NCBI GenBank assembly: GCA_963692955.1
Contig: OY843587.1
Span: 1,488,001-1,552,000 of the forward strand
Length of the DNA: 64,000 bases
Source: UBA5158 sp963692955
GTDB lineage: Bacteria > Pseudomonadota > Gammaproteobacteria > DSM-16500
Reading direction: 5' to 3'
Shown here: positions 17,115 through 25,822 of the stretch, piece by piece
How positions within the stretch are numbered: the stretch's first letter is position 1
How the letters are laid out: each line of letters begins with the position of its first letter
The notes under the pieces: generated by a model
Told to the model about the DNA's origin: nothing
Database searches by the model: none
The model's input: only the letters and a program-made list of their open reading frames with translations
Position numbers and translations under genes: made by a program

Positions 17115-18279
17115 CGTTGCGATTTTGGGGGGAGGCTGTGCGGGACTATCATTAGCGCGTGAGTTAAGTCTAAATACGAAATGGCAGCGGAAAACACTTA
17201 TTATCGAACCAAGAAAAACTTATCTCAATGATCGCAGCTGGTGTTTTTGGGAACCAACTGATAATGCTTTAAAAAAAGCTTTAGAACCTATCATTCACCA
17301 CAGCTGGCAACAGTGGCGGTTTTCTGGAGAAAATTTCTCGCAAATCCATTCTTCACAGGGACGACGATACTGTCACATCGCTGCGGATGATTTTTATAAA
17401 CAAGCAGTTTCAGCAATTGCCACTAATGCGAATGTAGAATTAGGTATGGGCCAATCGGTAAAAAATGTTGAAAATATCAAATCAGGTTACTTAATTTCAC
17501 TCGACGATGGTTCAAGCTTCTACGCGCGTCAAGTTATTGATACCAGGATAGGAAATTATCTTTTTAGTCATCAAGCACGGCTATGGCAAATATTTTATGG
17601 TTATGAAATTGAGATTACCGATGGATTATTTGACGACACTACCGTTGGATTAATGGAAAATCTTACTAGTAATGTAAGTTCAACACAATTTTTATATGTT
17701 TTACCTTTCTCAAAAAAACGCGCGCTATTTGAGTTAACTCAATTCTCAAGTGAACTGTTCGCACCGGAAAAATTAGCGGGTCTATTGAATGACTATTTGC
17801 TAAATACCATTGGCAAAGATAATTTCAGGATTCTCCGCACAGAACATGCTTGCATACCCATGGGCCTAAAGTCTTTAGCAAAATCAAAATCACCTCAGTA
17901 TTATTATGCAGGTACAATTGCTGGTGCTGTTCGTCCCTCGACCGGTTATGCTTTTATCCGAATTCAACAATGGGCAAATCAATGCGCACGTGAACTGTTT
18001 GAGGGGGGCAGATTATCGAAGGTGAAACAGTCGACTCCATTAATCAGATCAATGGACCGCATTTTTTTAAATGTCATGCGCGATACCCCAGCGTTGGGTG
18101 CCGTGTTTTATCAGGCGCTCGCAGAATGTGTTTCTGGTAAGTCACTCGTTCGATTTCTTATGGATGAAGCAAAAAGCGCAGATTATTTTCAAATTATTAA
18201 AGCCTTGCCTAAGCTCCGATTATTAGTCTATAGCCTTGGCTTAAATCAATTGTTCTACCCTAGAATGGTAAATTCATGA
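17092..18279 (+). CDS. crtY: lycopene beta-cyclase (CrtY type)
   Basis: Cyclises both ends of lycopene to give beta-carotene. The 395-residue flavoprotein begins with VDVAILGGGCAGLSLAREL, followed by DRSWCFWEP, the CrtY/CrtL hallmark. YAGTIAGAVRPSTGYAFIRI near residue 280 is the conserved C-terminal nucleotide-binding and substrate block. AAAGGACAG precedes the ATG, which lies inside the end of crtB. The stop overlaps the start of blh by ATGA. No ketolase, hydroxylase or glycosyltransferase gene is present nearby, so beta-carotene for cleavage is the likely end product. Confidence 0.93.
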   Translation: MSRHHRVDVAILGGGCAGLSLARELSLNTKWQRKTLIIEPRKTYLNDRSWCFWEPTDNALKKALEPIIHHSWQQWRFSGENFSQIHSSQGRRYCHIAADDFYKQAVSAIATNANVELGMGQSVKNVENIKSGYLISLDDGSSFYARQVIDTRIGNYLFSHQARLWQIFYGYEIEITDGLFDDTTVGLMENLTSNVSSTQFLYVLPFSKKRALFELTQFSSELFAPEKLAGLLNDYLLNTIGKDNFRILRTEHACIPMGLKSLAKSKSPQYYYAGTIAGAVRPSTGYAFIRIQQWANQCARELFEGGRLSKVKQSTPLIRSMDRIFLNVMRDTPALGAVFYQALAECVSGKSLVRFLMDEAKSADYFQIIKALPKLRLLVYSLGLNQLFYPRMVNS

Positions 18280-19166
18280 CACTAAAGAATGATGACATTA
18301 CCCGCGTGTTATTTATTATTGTCTCGATATTTTTTCTGCTTTTATCGACTCCCATTTTTACTATCGCTCCTGAAAAATTAGCCATGGCTTTATTAGGGTT
18401 TGTTATTACCGTAGGTTTATCACATGGTAGTTTGGACTGGGCTTTAGCGCGGCATTGGGGAATACGCCATAGCATAACTGAAAGTTTACTTTTTCTTATT
18501 TTATATGTTGCGGTTGGTTTAGTAGCGTTAGGAATTTGGTGGATGACTCCAGCCACGGGACTTATCATCTTTTTATTGATGTCGATTCTGCATTTTGCCA
18601 GTGATTGGAATGATGAGCTTGGGCGCCCTGTCAATATAATCCTTGGAATCGCAGTGGTGACACTACCAGGTGTCATGTTTGAAAACCAAGTGTTGGCGCA
18701 CTTCAAATTATTAATATCAGAGCAAGATGCCACTGTATTAAGCCACTATGTACATTATGCTGGATGCATCGGTATGATTGGCGCAAGTTTAATCGCTGTT
18801 CTACAAATTAAAATTTCACCGCTTTTATCTGCAGAAATTATAACATTGATAATAGTCGGGATAATTCTGCCACCCATTATTTATTTCAGTATTTACTTTT
18901 GCATGTTGCACACGATCAAGCATTGGCTGCGCATGAAGAGGATTGGGTTGTACCGACATTTTTTTCATATTTTATGGAGTGCGACATGGCCTACAGCAAT
19001 ATGTATTATCGTGGGATTTTGGGTCTATAATTCATCTACAGTATGGTCATTCAGCCATAATTTTATCCGTATAGTCTTTATGGGTCTTGCAGCATTAACA
19101 GTGCCACACTGGTTATTACTCGAGATCTATCCATTGATGCGCAAGCATAAACGTATTTTTAATTAA
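18276..19166 (+). CDS. blh: beta-carotene 15,15'-dioxygenase, Brp/Blh family
   Basis: Cleaves beta-carotene centrally to two molecules of all-trans retinal, the rhodopsin chromophore. 296 residues, highly hydrophobic, with the expected polytopic layout. The metal-ligand histidines of the family are present: GLSHGSLDW (H50), ILHFASDW (H106), MLHTIKHW (H212, H216) and VPHW (H278). It is the last gene of the rhodopsin-crtEIBY-blh run and starts in an ATGA overlap with crtY. With it, the cluster is self-sufficient for retinal once isoprenyl diphosphates are available. Confidence 0.92.
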   Translation: MTLKNDDITRVLFIIVSIFFLLLSTPIFTIAPEKLAMALLGFVITVGLSHGSLDWALARHWGIRHSITESLLFLILYVAVGLVALGIWWMTPATGLIIFLLMSILHFASDWNDELGRPVNIILGIAVVTLPGVMFENQVLAHFKLLISEQDATVLSHYVHYAGCIGMIGASLIAVLQIKISPLLSAEIITLIIVGIILPPIIYFSIYFCMLHTIKHWLRMKRIGLYRHFFHILWSATWPTAICIIVGFWVYNSSTVWSFSHNFIRIVFMGLAALTVPHWLLLEIYPLMRKHKRIFN

Positions 19167-19200
19167 AAATAGCTAGTAATTATGGTGGGTGTAGACACTT

Positions 19201-19743
19201 TCATTTTTTATCATAAGTAATAATAACCTCGCCCAAATTAATACCGTATTTAGATAATGTCGTTCTATTAATAACTTTCCCACCTGTTGTCATATACAAC
19301 CAATCGTCAAACTGAATGGTATAACTATGTTTAGCGACGGGAACATTTAATGTATAAAGCATATGAACGGCGTTCCCAAATTGCGTTCCAGTAGCTAAGC
19401 CGACTGCGTCTTTGGCTGATGCCGTAAAATGATGTGCATCCTGAAATTGGAAATGCCATTCTCGCAATTGATTTTCACCATCGTTATAATGAATTTTTTC
19501 GGCTAATACGCCCGCGGGATATTGCCAATAACCGCGCATTGAGATGCTAACAGAACGAGTCAAATCGCCAGCGCGATTTAATACGATTCCATGCGCTGCA
19601 AGCGAACCATTAAAGAATTTTTCTATGTTAAGCCTGGGTTGGTTATTGGCATACATTTGAGACGAGGTTGTAGTACAACCCAATAGCAACAATGTCAAAG
19701 AAGTAACGCTAAGGGCTACTAGTGGAGTTTGAGTCAATCTCAT
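19201..19743 (-). CDS. DUF3833 family lipoprotein
   Basis: A 180-residue lipoprotein. The signal ends in LTLLLLGC (lipobox). The body matches DUF3833: LNIEKFFNGSLAAHGIV, GYWQYPAGVLAEKI, REWHFQF, GLATGTQFGNAV, FDDWLYMT and NRTTLSKYGINLGEV. The start is placed at ATG 19743, because AAGGAG sits six bases before it; the upstream ATG at 19749 directly abuts the AAGGAG. DUF3833 proteins are often encoded with photolyase, cyclopropane-synthase and DUF2878 genes in light or singlet-oxygen response operons (family knowledge). Here the gene lies convergent with blh, 34 bases away. The function of the family is unknown. Confidence 0.85.
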   Translation of the reverse strand: MRLTQTPLVALSVTSLTLLLLGCTTTSSQMYANNQPRLNIEKFFNGSLAAHGIVLNRAGDLTRSVSISMRGYWQYPAGVLAEKIHYNDGENQLREWHFQFQDAHHFTASAKDAVGLATGTQFGNAVHMLYTLNVPVAKHSYTIQFDDWLYMTTGGKVINRTTLSKYGINLGEVIITYDKK

Positions 19744-19927
19744 ATACATCTCCTTCAATTATCAATGGTGGCACTAACCGAACAGCGCGTTTCAATCCTT
19801 TATCATAATAAACAACAAGATCACATTATCTATCTTGAGGTTTTTTAAGTAAATGAATAAGTAAGCCGGAATGAAAATATGCTAGAATATCTCTCAATTT
19901 TGCAACTTTTCCCCTGAGTAATAAATA

Positions 19928-20950
19928 ATGATGAAAAAAGGCATATTGCTAGTTAATCTAGGTACTCCTGACCATGCAGATGGCAAATCAGTTTATCGCT
20001 ACCTCAAGCAGTTTTTAAATGACCCGCGTGTCATTGATTTACCGACTGTACTTCGTTGGATTTTGACGAATTTGATTATAGTGCCATTTCGCTATAAAAA
20101 ATCGGCTGAAGCTTATCAACAAATCTGGACTCCTGCCGGTTCGCCGTTATTAACTAATAGTATCAACCTTAAAAATGCATTAGCCAATGTACTGGGTGAA
20201 GAGTATCAAGTTGAATTAGCCATGCGTTATGGTAATCCAAGTATTAATAAAGTCTTGATAAGTATGCAAGCTTGCCACCAGATCACGGTGATACCGTTGT
20301 TTCCGCAATATTCTTCCGCCGCGACAGGTTCAGCAATTGAAGCCGTCCTGCAAGAGATTTCTAAGCAATGGAACATCCCTGAGATTTATTGTAAAAATGA
20401 TTTTTACGACCTTCCGGGTTTTATTGATGCCTATGTAGATGTGTTGCAAAAGGCGATGGCAAACAAACAAATCGACCATGTTATTTTAAGTTTTCACGGA
20501 TTACCTGAACGACATCTTTCGAAAAGCGACTGTCAAGCGAATTGCGATCATATAGCAGCTTGCCCTGTTATCGATATAAAAAATGCTTTTTGTTACAGAG
20601 CGCAATGTTATCAAACCTCTGCACGCATCGCAGAAAAATTACAATGGCGTCAAGATCAATATACCGTTGCATTTCAATCACGTCTAGGTCGTACACCTTG
20701 GATAAAGCCCTATACTGATTATGTTTTACCTGAGTTATATCAGAAGGGAATCAAAAATATAGCGATCGTTTGTCCCTCATTTGTTGCTGATTGTTTAGAG
20801 ACGTTAGAAGAAATCAATATACGTGCACGTGCAGACTGGCAAAAGTTAGGTGGTAATACCTTCTTGTTTGTTCCCTGCATTAATGATCATCCACTATGGG
20901 TACAAGCAGTTGCTGACATATGCATAAAAACAATTAAGGATATTCTCTAA
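19928..20950 (+). CDS. hemH: ferrochelatase
   Basis: Inserts ferrous iron into protoporphyrin IX to form protohaem, as a peripheral inner-membrane enzyme. 340 residues of normal length. GILLVNLGTPD opens the protein, PLFPQYSSAATGSA is the conserved substrate loop, and ILSFHGLPERHL carries the catalytic His. CPSFVADCLETLEEI supplies the conserved Glu. Extra Cys residues near CQANCDHIAACP are seen in several proteobacterial enzymes. It lies divergent from the DUF3833 gene, beside the rhodopsin cluster, but is expected in any haem-making organism. Confidence 0.96.
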   Translation: MMKKGILLVNLGTPDHADGKSVYRYLKQFLNDPRVIDLPTVLRWILTNLIIVPFRYKKSAEAYQQIWTPAGSPLLTNSINLKNALANVLGEEYQVELAMRYGNPSINKVLISMQACHQITVIPLFPQYSSAATGSAIEAVLQEISKQWNIPEIYCKNDFYDLPGFIDAYVDVLQKAMANKQIDHVILSFHGLPERHLSKSDCQANCDHIAACPVIDIKNAFCYRAQCYQTSARIAEKLQWRQDQYTVAFQSRLGRTPWIKPYTDYVLPELYQKGIKNIAIVCPSFVADCLETLEEINIRARADWQKLGGNTFLFVPCINDHPLWVQAVADICIKTIKDIL

Positions 20951-21043
20951 GGCATTAGATTAATATTTAAAATAACTAGGTAAATTACAACACGTTAATT
21001 TTATGTAATGCGATTAATAAATCTTAGAGTGGTTTTCAACTCT

Positions 21044-23938
21044 TTAACACCTAACATTAGGTGCTGTAGTTGATCGAGAAATAGGAATATCGGGTAATCT
21101 AACGATTATCAATGAATCTATACTCGCTAACATCGCAATCTTATCAACAGGCTTAATAAAATGGCCATCCATGCCAGCTTCGTTAGAATTTTTTATATCA
21201 AATTCTTGTGCGTTAGCAGTAATTGCAAAAATGGGAATATGAAGATTTAAGTCTAGTTTTTTTTCAATTGCTCTAATTTCACTGGTTGCTTCAAGTCCAT
21301 TTTTTCGTGGCATTTGTATATCCATTAAAATTAGATTAATGCGCTTATTGCTTGAGAAAATTTCAACGGCTTCCACTCCATCTACAGCTTCTACACATTC
21401 ATGTCCAGCTGTGACTAATATACGAATCAACACCTTTCGATTAATTAGATTATCATCGACCACTAAAACCGTTAACTTTTGACGAGGTTTAACTGCAAGT
21501 AGTCCAAACGCGCCGGTTGGGATTACTAACGGTGACAACGTGTTCCGAGCTTCTTCTTTGGTTTCAAGTTCATCTCTCTCGTCTTTGGAAAGAGTGTTTA
21601 AATCCGCGGTTACACTAAAAGTGGATCCATTGCCGATTTCACTCACCACGGTGATATTACCATGCATAGCAATTGCTATTTGTTTGGCTAAATGTAAGCC
21701 CAAGCCCGATCCTCCGTATTGACTTTCAATTGAGTGATTGGCTTGAATCCATCGTCCAAAGAGGACAGCTTGCTCAGCAGTAGTTAGGCCAATGCCGCTA
21801 TCTTTAACAATAATTTGGATCTTGGTAATGTCATCATTGTTTTCTAAAATATTTAAACTTAAACTTATTGTGCCTTTGTCCGTAAATTTAATCGCATTAC
21901 CCAATAAATTCATAATAATTTGTTTAAGACGTAAACTATCTCCTTTCACCCAAATTTCTTTTACATCGGGCGTTGAAATGGAGATCGTGATGCCTTTTAA
22001 GGTGGCTTGCATCGCTAACATGGGTGTTACTTCGCTGAGTGTTTTCTTTAGATCGAATATAATAGTATCTAGTTTAAAATTTTTATCAGTAATTTTAATG
22101 ATAGCCAGGTTGGTATTTAGAATTAACAATTGATAGTCTGCACAAATGATCATACTCTTTAAATTATCTTTGATTTCTTCAATAGCAGAATTTAAGCGTA
22201 ACTTATGTGAAGGCGACAATGAGCCACTCAATTGGCTTATCAATTTTTCTAACACCACAATCTGTTGTATGCAAATGTCTAATAATCCGGTTATCCCACT
22301 TAAGGGATTGCGAATTTCATGCGAAAGATGCGCCATGAAAATAGTTTGACGTTCAATATTATCCCTGGATTCTTGCAGGAGGTTGTCAGAATGTTTTTTT
22401 AAGGTAACTAAAGATTCTTGATGGTCGAAAAGTCTTTCGGTTACGTCATGACCATCGGCATAACGTCGATTATTCTTTAATTGAGACCGCCAATGAAAAG
22501 TTCTATAAGTTCCATCGGAGCATCGATAGCGGTTTTGATAATTATGAACTAAAGATTTATCTTCATCGCGTTTTTTTTCAGCCGCAAAATCGGCAGGATG
22601 TAAAAAATCATAAGCTGATTTTGATAATAGCTCGTCTGTTCTATAGCCGAGTACCCTGGAAAACGCGGGATTAAAAAATTGTATCGTTCCATCTATGTCA
22701 CTAATACATTGAAAACTTTCAGCAAGTAAAAACATGGTCACTAGATTTTCGCTGGTGAATTCGGGCGGCTGTTCTTCGGATAATATTAAGTTCTTAATAG
22801 CTTTATTGTTCGTTAATAACTGCCGACCTTTTTCAGTAATAGAATTGTAATTAAGATTTAATGTCTCAAGCGTTTTATTATCAGTAAAAATTGCCGCAGC
22901 ATCATCGCCAATTTCATTATAGCTTATATATAATTCTTTCAGAGTTGCGCTCTGCGCCAACATGATGCCGCCAGTTTCTCCTAGCATATTAGAACTAATA
23001 GCTAGCGAAGTGAGTACTGTATTTTGAAAGGCCGCGCGGCCGCCGGCGAAGCCAATGCTATTTCCTGACAAATCCAACTTAACAATAGTTGCATGTTTTA
23101 ATATTATTACAGCACCGGCGTCACCCAATAAATTGTGACAAATTATTAAAGCTGATAGCGATATATTATTTTCGACAAATAGTTTGGCCCCTTTATATGT
23201 TATTTGATTGAAGCCCACATCTAAATGTTTTAGGTTTATATTGCTGCCGAGGGCGCCAAAACCCGCATCGTTTACAAAATTGTAACTTAAATCTAAGAAT
23301 GTAATGCTGTGATTATTATAAGCAAGCGCGAGTATACCATTTTCGTCGATAGAGTTTCCCGCGACACTCAGTGACTCGATAATCTTATTGTTTGCTAGAT
23401 AAATAACCCCTTTCGTATAAATGAAATTATAGTTAAGGTTTAGTGTTTTAATACTGCTATTTTCACTAAGAGCTTGGCAACCATCACTCATAATCTTATT
23501 ATGCGACAGGGTTAATGAAATTAAGCTATCGCTTTTTGCTAAAGTTATCGCAACAGCATCTTCACATTGATTACCTGCTAAAGATAAAGTAAGTAGTTTT
23601 ATAATTACAAGTTGCTCAACACCTTTATTGTCAACTCTATTATTAGCCAAATCTAGATTTTGCAAATTCGAAATCGTCGGAGAGCTGTCTAATGTCGTTA
23701 TATTACAATCGCGCAATATCAATGTAGAAATATTAGGTAATGAATTAATTAATAGTTGGAAACCTGGATTACCGAAATGATTGCCTGATAAATTAAGAAT
23801 TGTAAGAGTTGTGTTTGCAGCTAATACGTTAATTAATTCTTTTAAGTTTTCTAGTTTTATGTCTTGGTAACTTAGATCTAATTCTACTAAAGAACTTATA
23901 GTTAATGGGTTTTCCAAAATAGTTTTAACGGAAGGCAT
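21044..23938 (-). CDS. soluble hybrid histidine kinase with N-terminal leucine-rich repeats
   Basis: A 964-residue fusion. Residues about 15-385 hold roughly 15 ribonuclease-inhibitor-like leucine-rich repeats with a 24-residue period (for example LNLNYNFIYTKGVIYLANN). Residues 400-500 form a PAS/PAC module (DIDGTIQFFNPAFSRVLGYR). HisKA follows with H540 in MAHLSHEIRNP. The HATPase domain has NLLGNAIKF, DSGIGL and GGSGLGL. A C-terminal receiver (821-945) has D828, D829, phospho-acceptor D873 in LMDIQMP, T907 and K929. No signal peptide or membrane segment is seen, so sensing should be cytosolic, with the repeats as a protein-binding sensor. No HPt or output protein lies adjacent. The gene is AT-rich compared with the housekeeping genes. 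Confidence 0.93.
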   Translation of the reverse strand: MPSVKTILENPLTISSLVELDLSYQDIKLENLKELINVLAANTTLTILNLSGNHFGNPGFQLLINSLPNISTLILRDCNITTLDSSPTISNLQNLDLANNRVDNKGVEQLVIIKLLTLSLAGNQCEDAVAITLAKSDSLISLTLSHNKIMSDGCQALSENSSIKTLNLNYNFIYTKGVIYLANNKIIESLSVAGNSIDENGILALAYNNHSITFLDLSYNFVNDAGFGALGSNINLKHLDVGFNQITYKGAKLFVENNISLSALIICHNLLGDAGAVIILKHATIVKLDLSGNSIGFAGGRAAFQNTVLTSLAISSNMLGETGGIMLAQSATLKELYISYNEIGDDAAAIFTDNKTLETLNLNYNSITEKGRQLLTNNKAIKNLILSEEQPPEFTSENLVTMFLLAESFQCISDIDGTIQFFNPAFSRVLGYRTDELLSKSAYDFLHPADFAAEKKRDEDKSLVHNYQNRYRCSDGTYRTFHWRSQLKNNRRYADGHDVTERLFDHQESLVTLKKHSDNLLQESRDNIERQTIFMAHLSHEIRNPLSGITGLLDICIQQIVVLEKLISQLSGSLSPSHKLRLNSAIEEIKDNLKSMIICADYQLLILNTNLAIIKITDKNFKLDTIIFDLKKTLSEVTPMLAMQATLKGITISISTPDVKEIWVKGDSLRLKQIIMNLLGNAIKFTDKGTISLSLNILENNDDITKIQIIVKDSGIGLTTAEQAVLFGRWIQANHSIESQYGGSGLGLHLAKQIAIAMHGNITVVSEIGNGSTFSVTADLNTLSKDERDELETKEEARNTLSPLVIPTGAFGLLAVKPRQKLTVLVVDDNLINRKVLIRILVTAGHECVEAVDGVEAVEIFSSNKRINLILMDIQMPRKNGLEATSEIRAIEKKLDLNLHIPIFAITANAQEFDIKNSNEAGMDGHFIKPVDKIAMLASIDSLIIVRLPDIPISRSTTAPNVRC

Positions 23939-24128
23939 TAGTACTACTCATATCAAAAAATTTAAGTTTGAGTAGAGTACGCTTTAATTGAATTAAAGTA
24001 TCCTGGTTATTTTATTATTTTTTAAAGTAAAAGCTTAAGAAATTTAAAATTTTACAATTGGTATTCAATCGCACAATTAATGTATCTTAACGTGCTAGAA
24101 ATGAAGATATAAATATGAAAGAAATGGG

Positions 24129-24593
24129 TTACTCCCCTTGAACTGTCACGGTAATTTGGCGAGTGTGAGCTGCTAACCTATGTTCCCACAAAAAAATTCC
24201 CTGCCATATGCCTAAATCAAGCTGTTGATTAGTGATGGGGATAGTCAAACAACTTTGCGTTAAGATATTTCTTATGTGCGATGGCATGTCATCCGGCCCT
24301 TCAGCGATATGCGAAAATGATTTATCGCCATCCGGCACTAGTTTTGTCATAAACGCTTCTAAATCACTTTGTACATCAGGGTCCGCATTTTCGCAAATAA
24401 TGATAGACGCGCTAGTGTGACGCAAAAATATATTGCAGACGCCGGATTTTACTTGCGCGTCAGCGACAATCTGCGCGACCGCGGCCGTGACATTTAGCAT
24501 GCCGCGGCCGTGCGTCATGGTTTTGAAAGACTCTTGATATTGTCGCAGCAACGCTTTACAGCTCCAACGGTTTGTACGGCACGACGATGCCAT
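24129..24593 (-). CDS. YjbQ/UPF0047 family protein
   Basis: A small beta-rich cytosolic protein of the YjbQ family; some members show weak thiamine-phosphate-synthase activity, but the physiological role is unsettled. Typical blocks: GRGMLNVTAAV, CNIFLRHTSASIIICENAD, DMPSHI, LTIPITNQQLDLGIWQGIFLWEHR. The true start is unclear. The ATG at 24593 lies 38 bases inside the SPOR-protein gene and gives 154 residues. A TTG just after that gene's stop would give about 139, closer to the family length. It is probably translated from the same message as the SPOR-domain gene. Confidence 0.85.
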   Translation of the reverse strand: MASSCRTNRWSCKALLRQYQESFKTMTHGRGMLNVTAAVAQIVADAQVKSGVCNIFLRHTSASIIICENADPDVQSDLEAFMTKLVPDGDKSFSHIAEGPDDMPSHIRNILTQSCLTIPITNQQLDLGIWQGIFLWEHRLAAHTRQITVTVQGE

Positions 24594-25800
24594 GCATGCT
24601 CAAGCTAGTTTGCACTTTGCCAGCGAGTGCTAAGGCTGAGCTTTGCTTGAATTCAGGGCCAATGTAAACGCGAGTTTGACCATTGCTTTTGGTCGCGTAA
24701 GTAAAGGCTTTGAAACCTTTCGCGCGCAGCGCGTTCGTTAAATTTTCCGCGTTCAGTTTGCTTTTGAAACTACCGAGTTGCACTACCCAAGCACCCTTCT
24801 TTAATTGCTCGATATTGATAGCGGTGTTTTGTGTTCCGCTGGCTTTAACAGATGTTTTAACTTCAGCTTTAGCAGTTTGAATCGGTTTTTTAATTTCAAC
24901 GGCTTTTGCGGTAGTTGGCGCTGGTGATGCTTGCGCGATTTTCTTTTTCTCAACGCCAGTCAGCGCCGGTGGCGTGGTCAGTTGCGCGGTTTGAGCGATC
25001 TTATTCACGTCGGCTATCGTTTTTGACAAAGGCTCAGAATTTTTTGACATGACCGGTGTGATCGTGAGTTTGTTGGCTTTGTCAGTCGCTGGTTTGTCAG
25101 TCGCAGTAGGTTGCGCTTTCGTATCTGTATCCACTGCGGTAATGGGTTTAGCAGCTGTTTGGATTGGCGCTGGAACGGGCTGCGCCGCGCTGGATTGTGT
25201 GCCTGACGGTGAGATAGGTGCTGTCTTTGTGGAAGGCGTAGTTTGCGCGTTAGAAGTGCCGGTCGTTGGATTAATAGCCGGATTCACTGTAGCTGGATTG
25301 GCTGCTGTGTTAGGTGTTTTGGCGGGCGTCGGTGTGGTATCTGAATCTTTCACCGTGACATTGTTATTCATCGTGCCTTGCTCGACATCTTCTTCGCCGT
25401 CCGCGGAATTCGCGATGAGCGTGTCTTGCTTGGGCGGCGTCTTCGTGCCGGTGTTAGCATTACCTTGATCATCGGCGATCGTAGGTTGGATCGTCGATTG
25501 CGCCGTCACACTGGTTTTATCAGGGCCAGCCGCAGGTTGTTCTGCTTGCGGCGACATAATTTTTTGAAACCAGGTGCGGATGCTAGGAGAATTATTTTGC
25601 GCGACGGTGTTTTTTGAGTCGGTCACGACTGTGTCTGTGTCGGGACTATCTACGTTTGAATCAGGGAATGGCGGCGCTTTTATTTCTGCGGTTTGTATAT
25701 TCGTTTGAGATTCTGTGGTGTTGAATAATGGCAGTAGGATAATGACTAATGCGACAATCACCAAGATTCCTATAATCCTTCTAGTTGCTTTCTTTTCCAT
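24556..25800 (-). CDS. SPOR-domain cell-division protein, DedD-like
   Basis: A 414-residue bitopic inner-membrane protein. One membrane segment near the N-terminus (IIGILVIVALVIILLPLF) is followed by a long Pro/Thr/Ala/Lys-rich, probably disordered periplasmic linker (about 40-330). A C-terminal SPOR domain (GAWVVQLGSFKSKLNAENL ... VYIGPE) binds denuded septal glycan strands. The accD/truA/fimV neighbourhood is where dedD lies in gammaproteobacteria. The linker is much longer than in E. coli DedD (220 residues in total). GAGGAA precedes the ATG. A 139-residue antisense open frame here is an artefact of the repetitive linker. Confidence 0.85.
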   Translation of the reverse strand: MEKKATRRIIGILVIVALVIILLPLFNTTESQTNIQTAEIKAPPFPDSNVDSPDTDTVVTDSKNTVAQNNSPSIRTWFQKIMSPQAEQPAAGPDKTSVTAQSTIQPTIADDQGNANTGTKTPPKQDTLIANSADGEEDVEQGTMNNNVTVKDSDTTPTPAKTPNTAANPATVNPAINPTTGTSNAQTTPSTKTAPISPSGTQSSAAQPVPAPIQTAAKPITAVDTDTKAQPTATDKPATDKANKLTITPVMSKNSEPLSKTIADVNKIAQTAQLTTPPALTGVEKKKIAQASPAPTTAKAVEIKKPIQTAKAEVKTSVKASGTQNTAINIEQLKKGAWVVQLGSFKSKLNAENLTNALRAKGFKAFTYATKSNGQTRVYIGPEFKQSSALALAGKVQTSLSMHGIVVPYKPLEL

Positions 25801-25822
25801 AAGTATTCCTCAGAAGTGGTTG

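Noticed and set aside
21048..21063. Hairpin CACCTA-ACAT-TAGGTG at the end of the LRR kinase gene as a terminator
   Set aside because: It lies largely within the last codons and is not followed by a T-run on either strand.
22440..22740. PAS domain of the LRR kinase as a LOV-type blue-light sensor, given the light cluster nearby
   Set aside because: The flavin-binding Cys motif (GRNCRFLQ) is absent; the domain reads as an ordinary PAS/PAC.
25049..25468. 139-residue antisense frame over the SPOR-protein gene
   Set aside because: Arises from the Pro/Thr/Ala-rich linker codons; hydrophobic low-complexity translation with no ribosome site.
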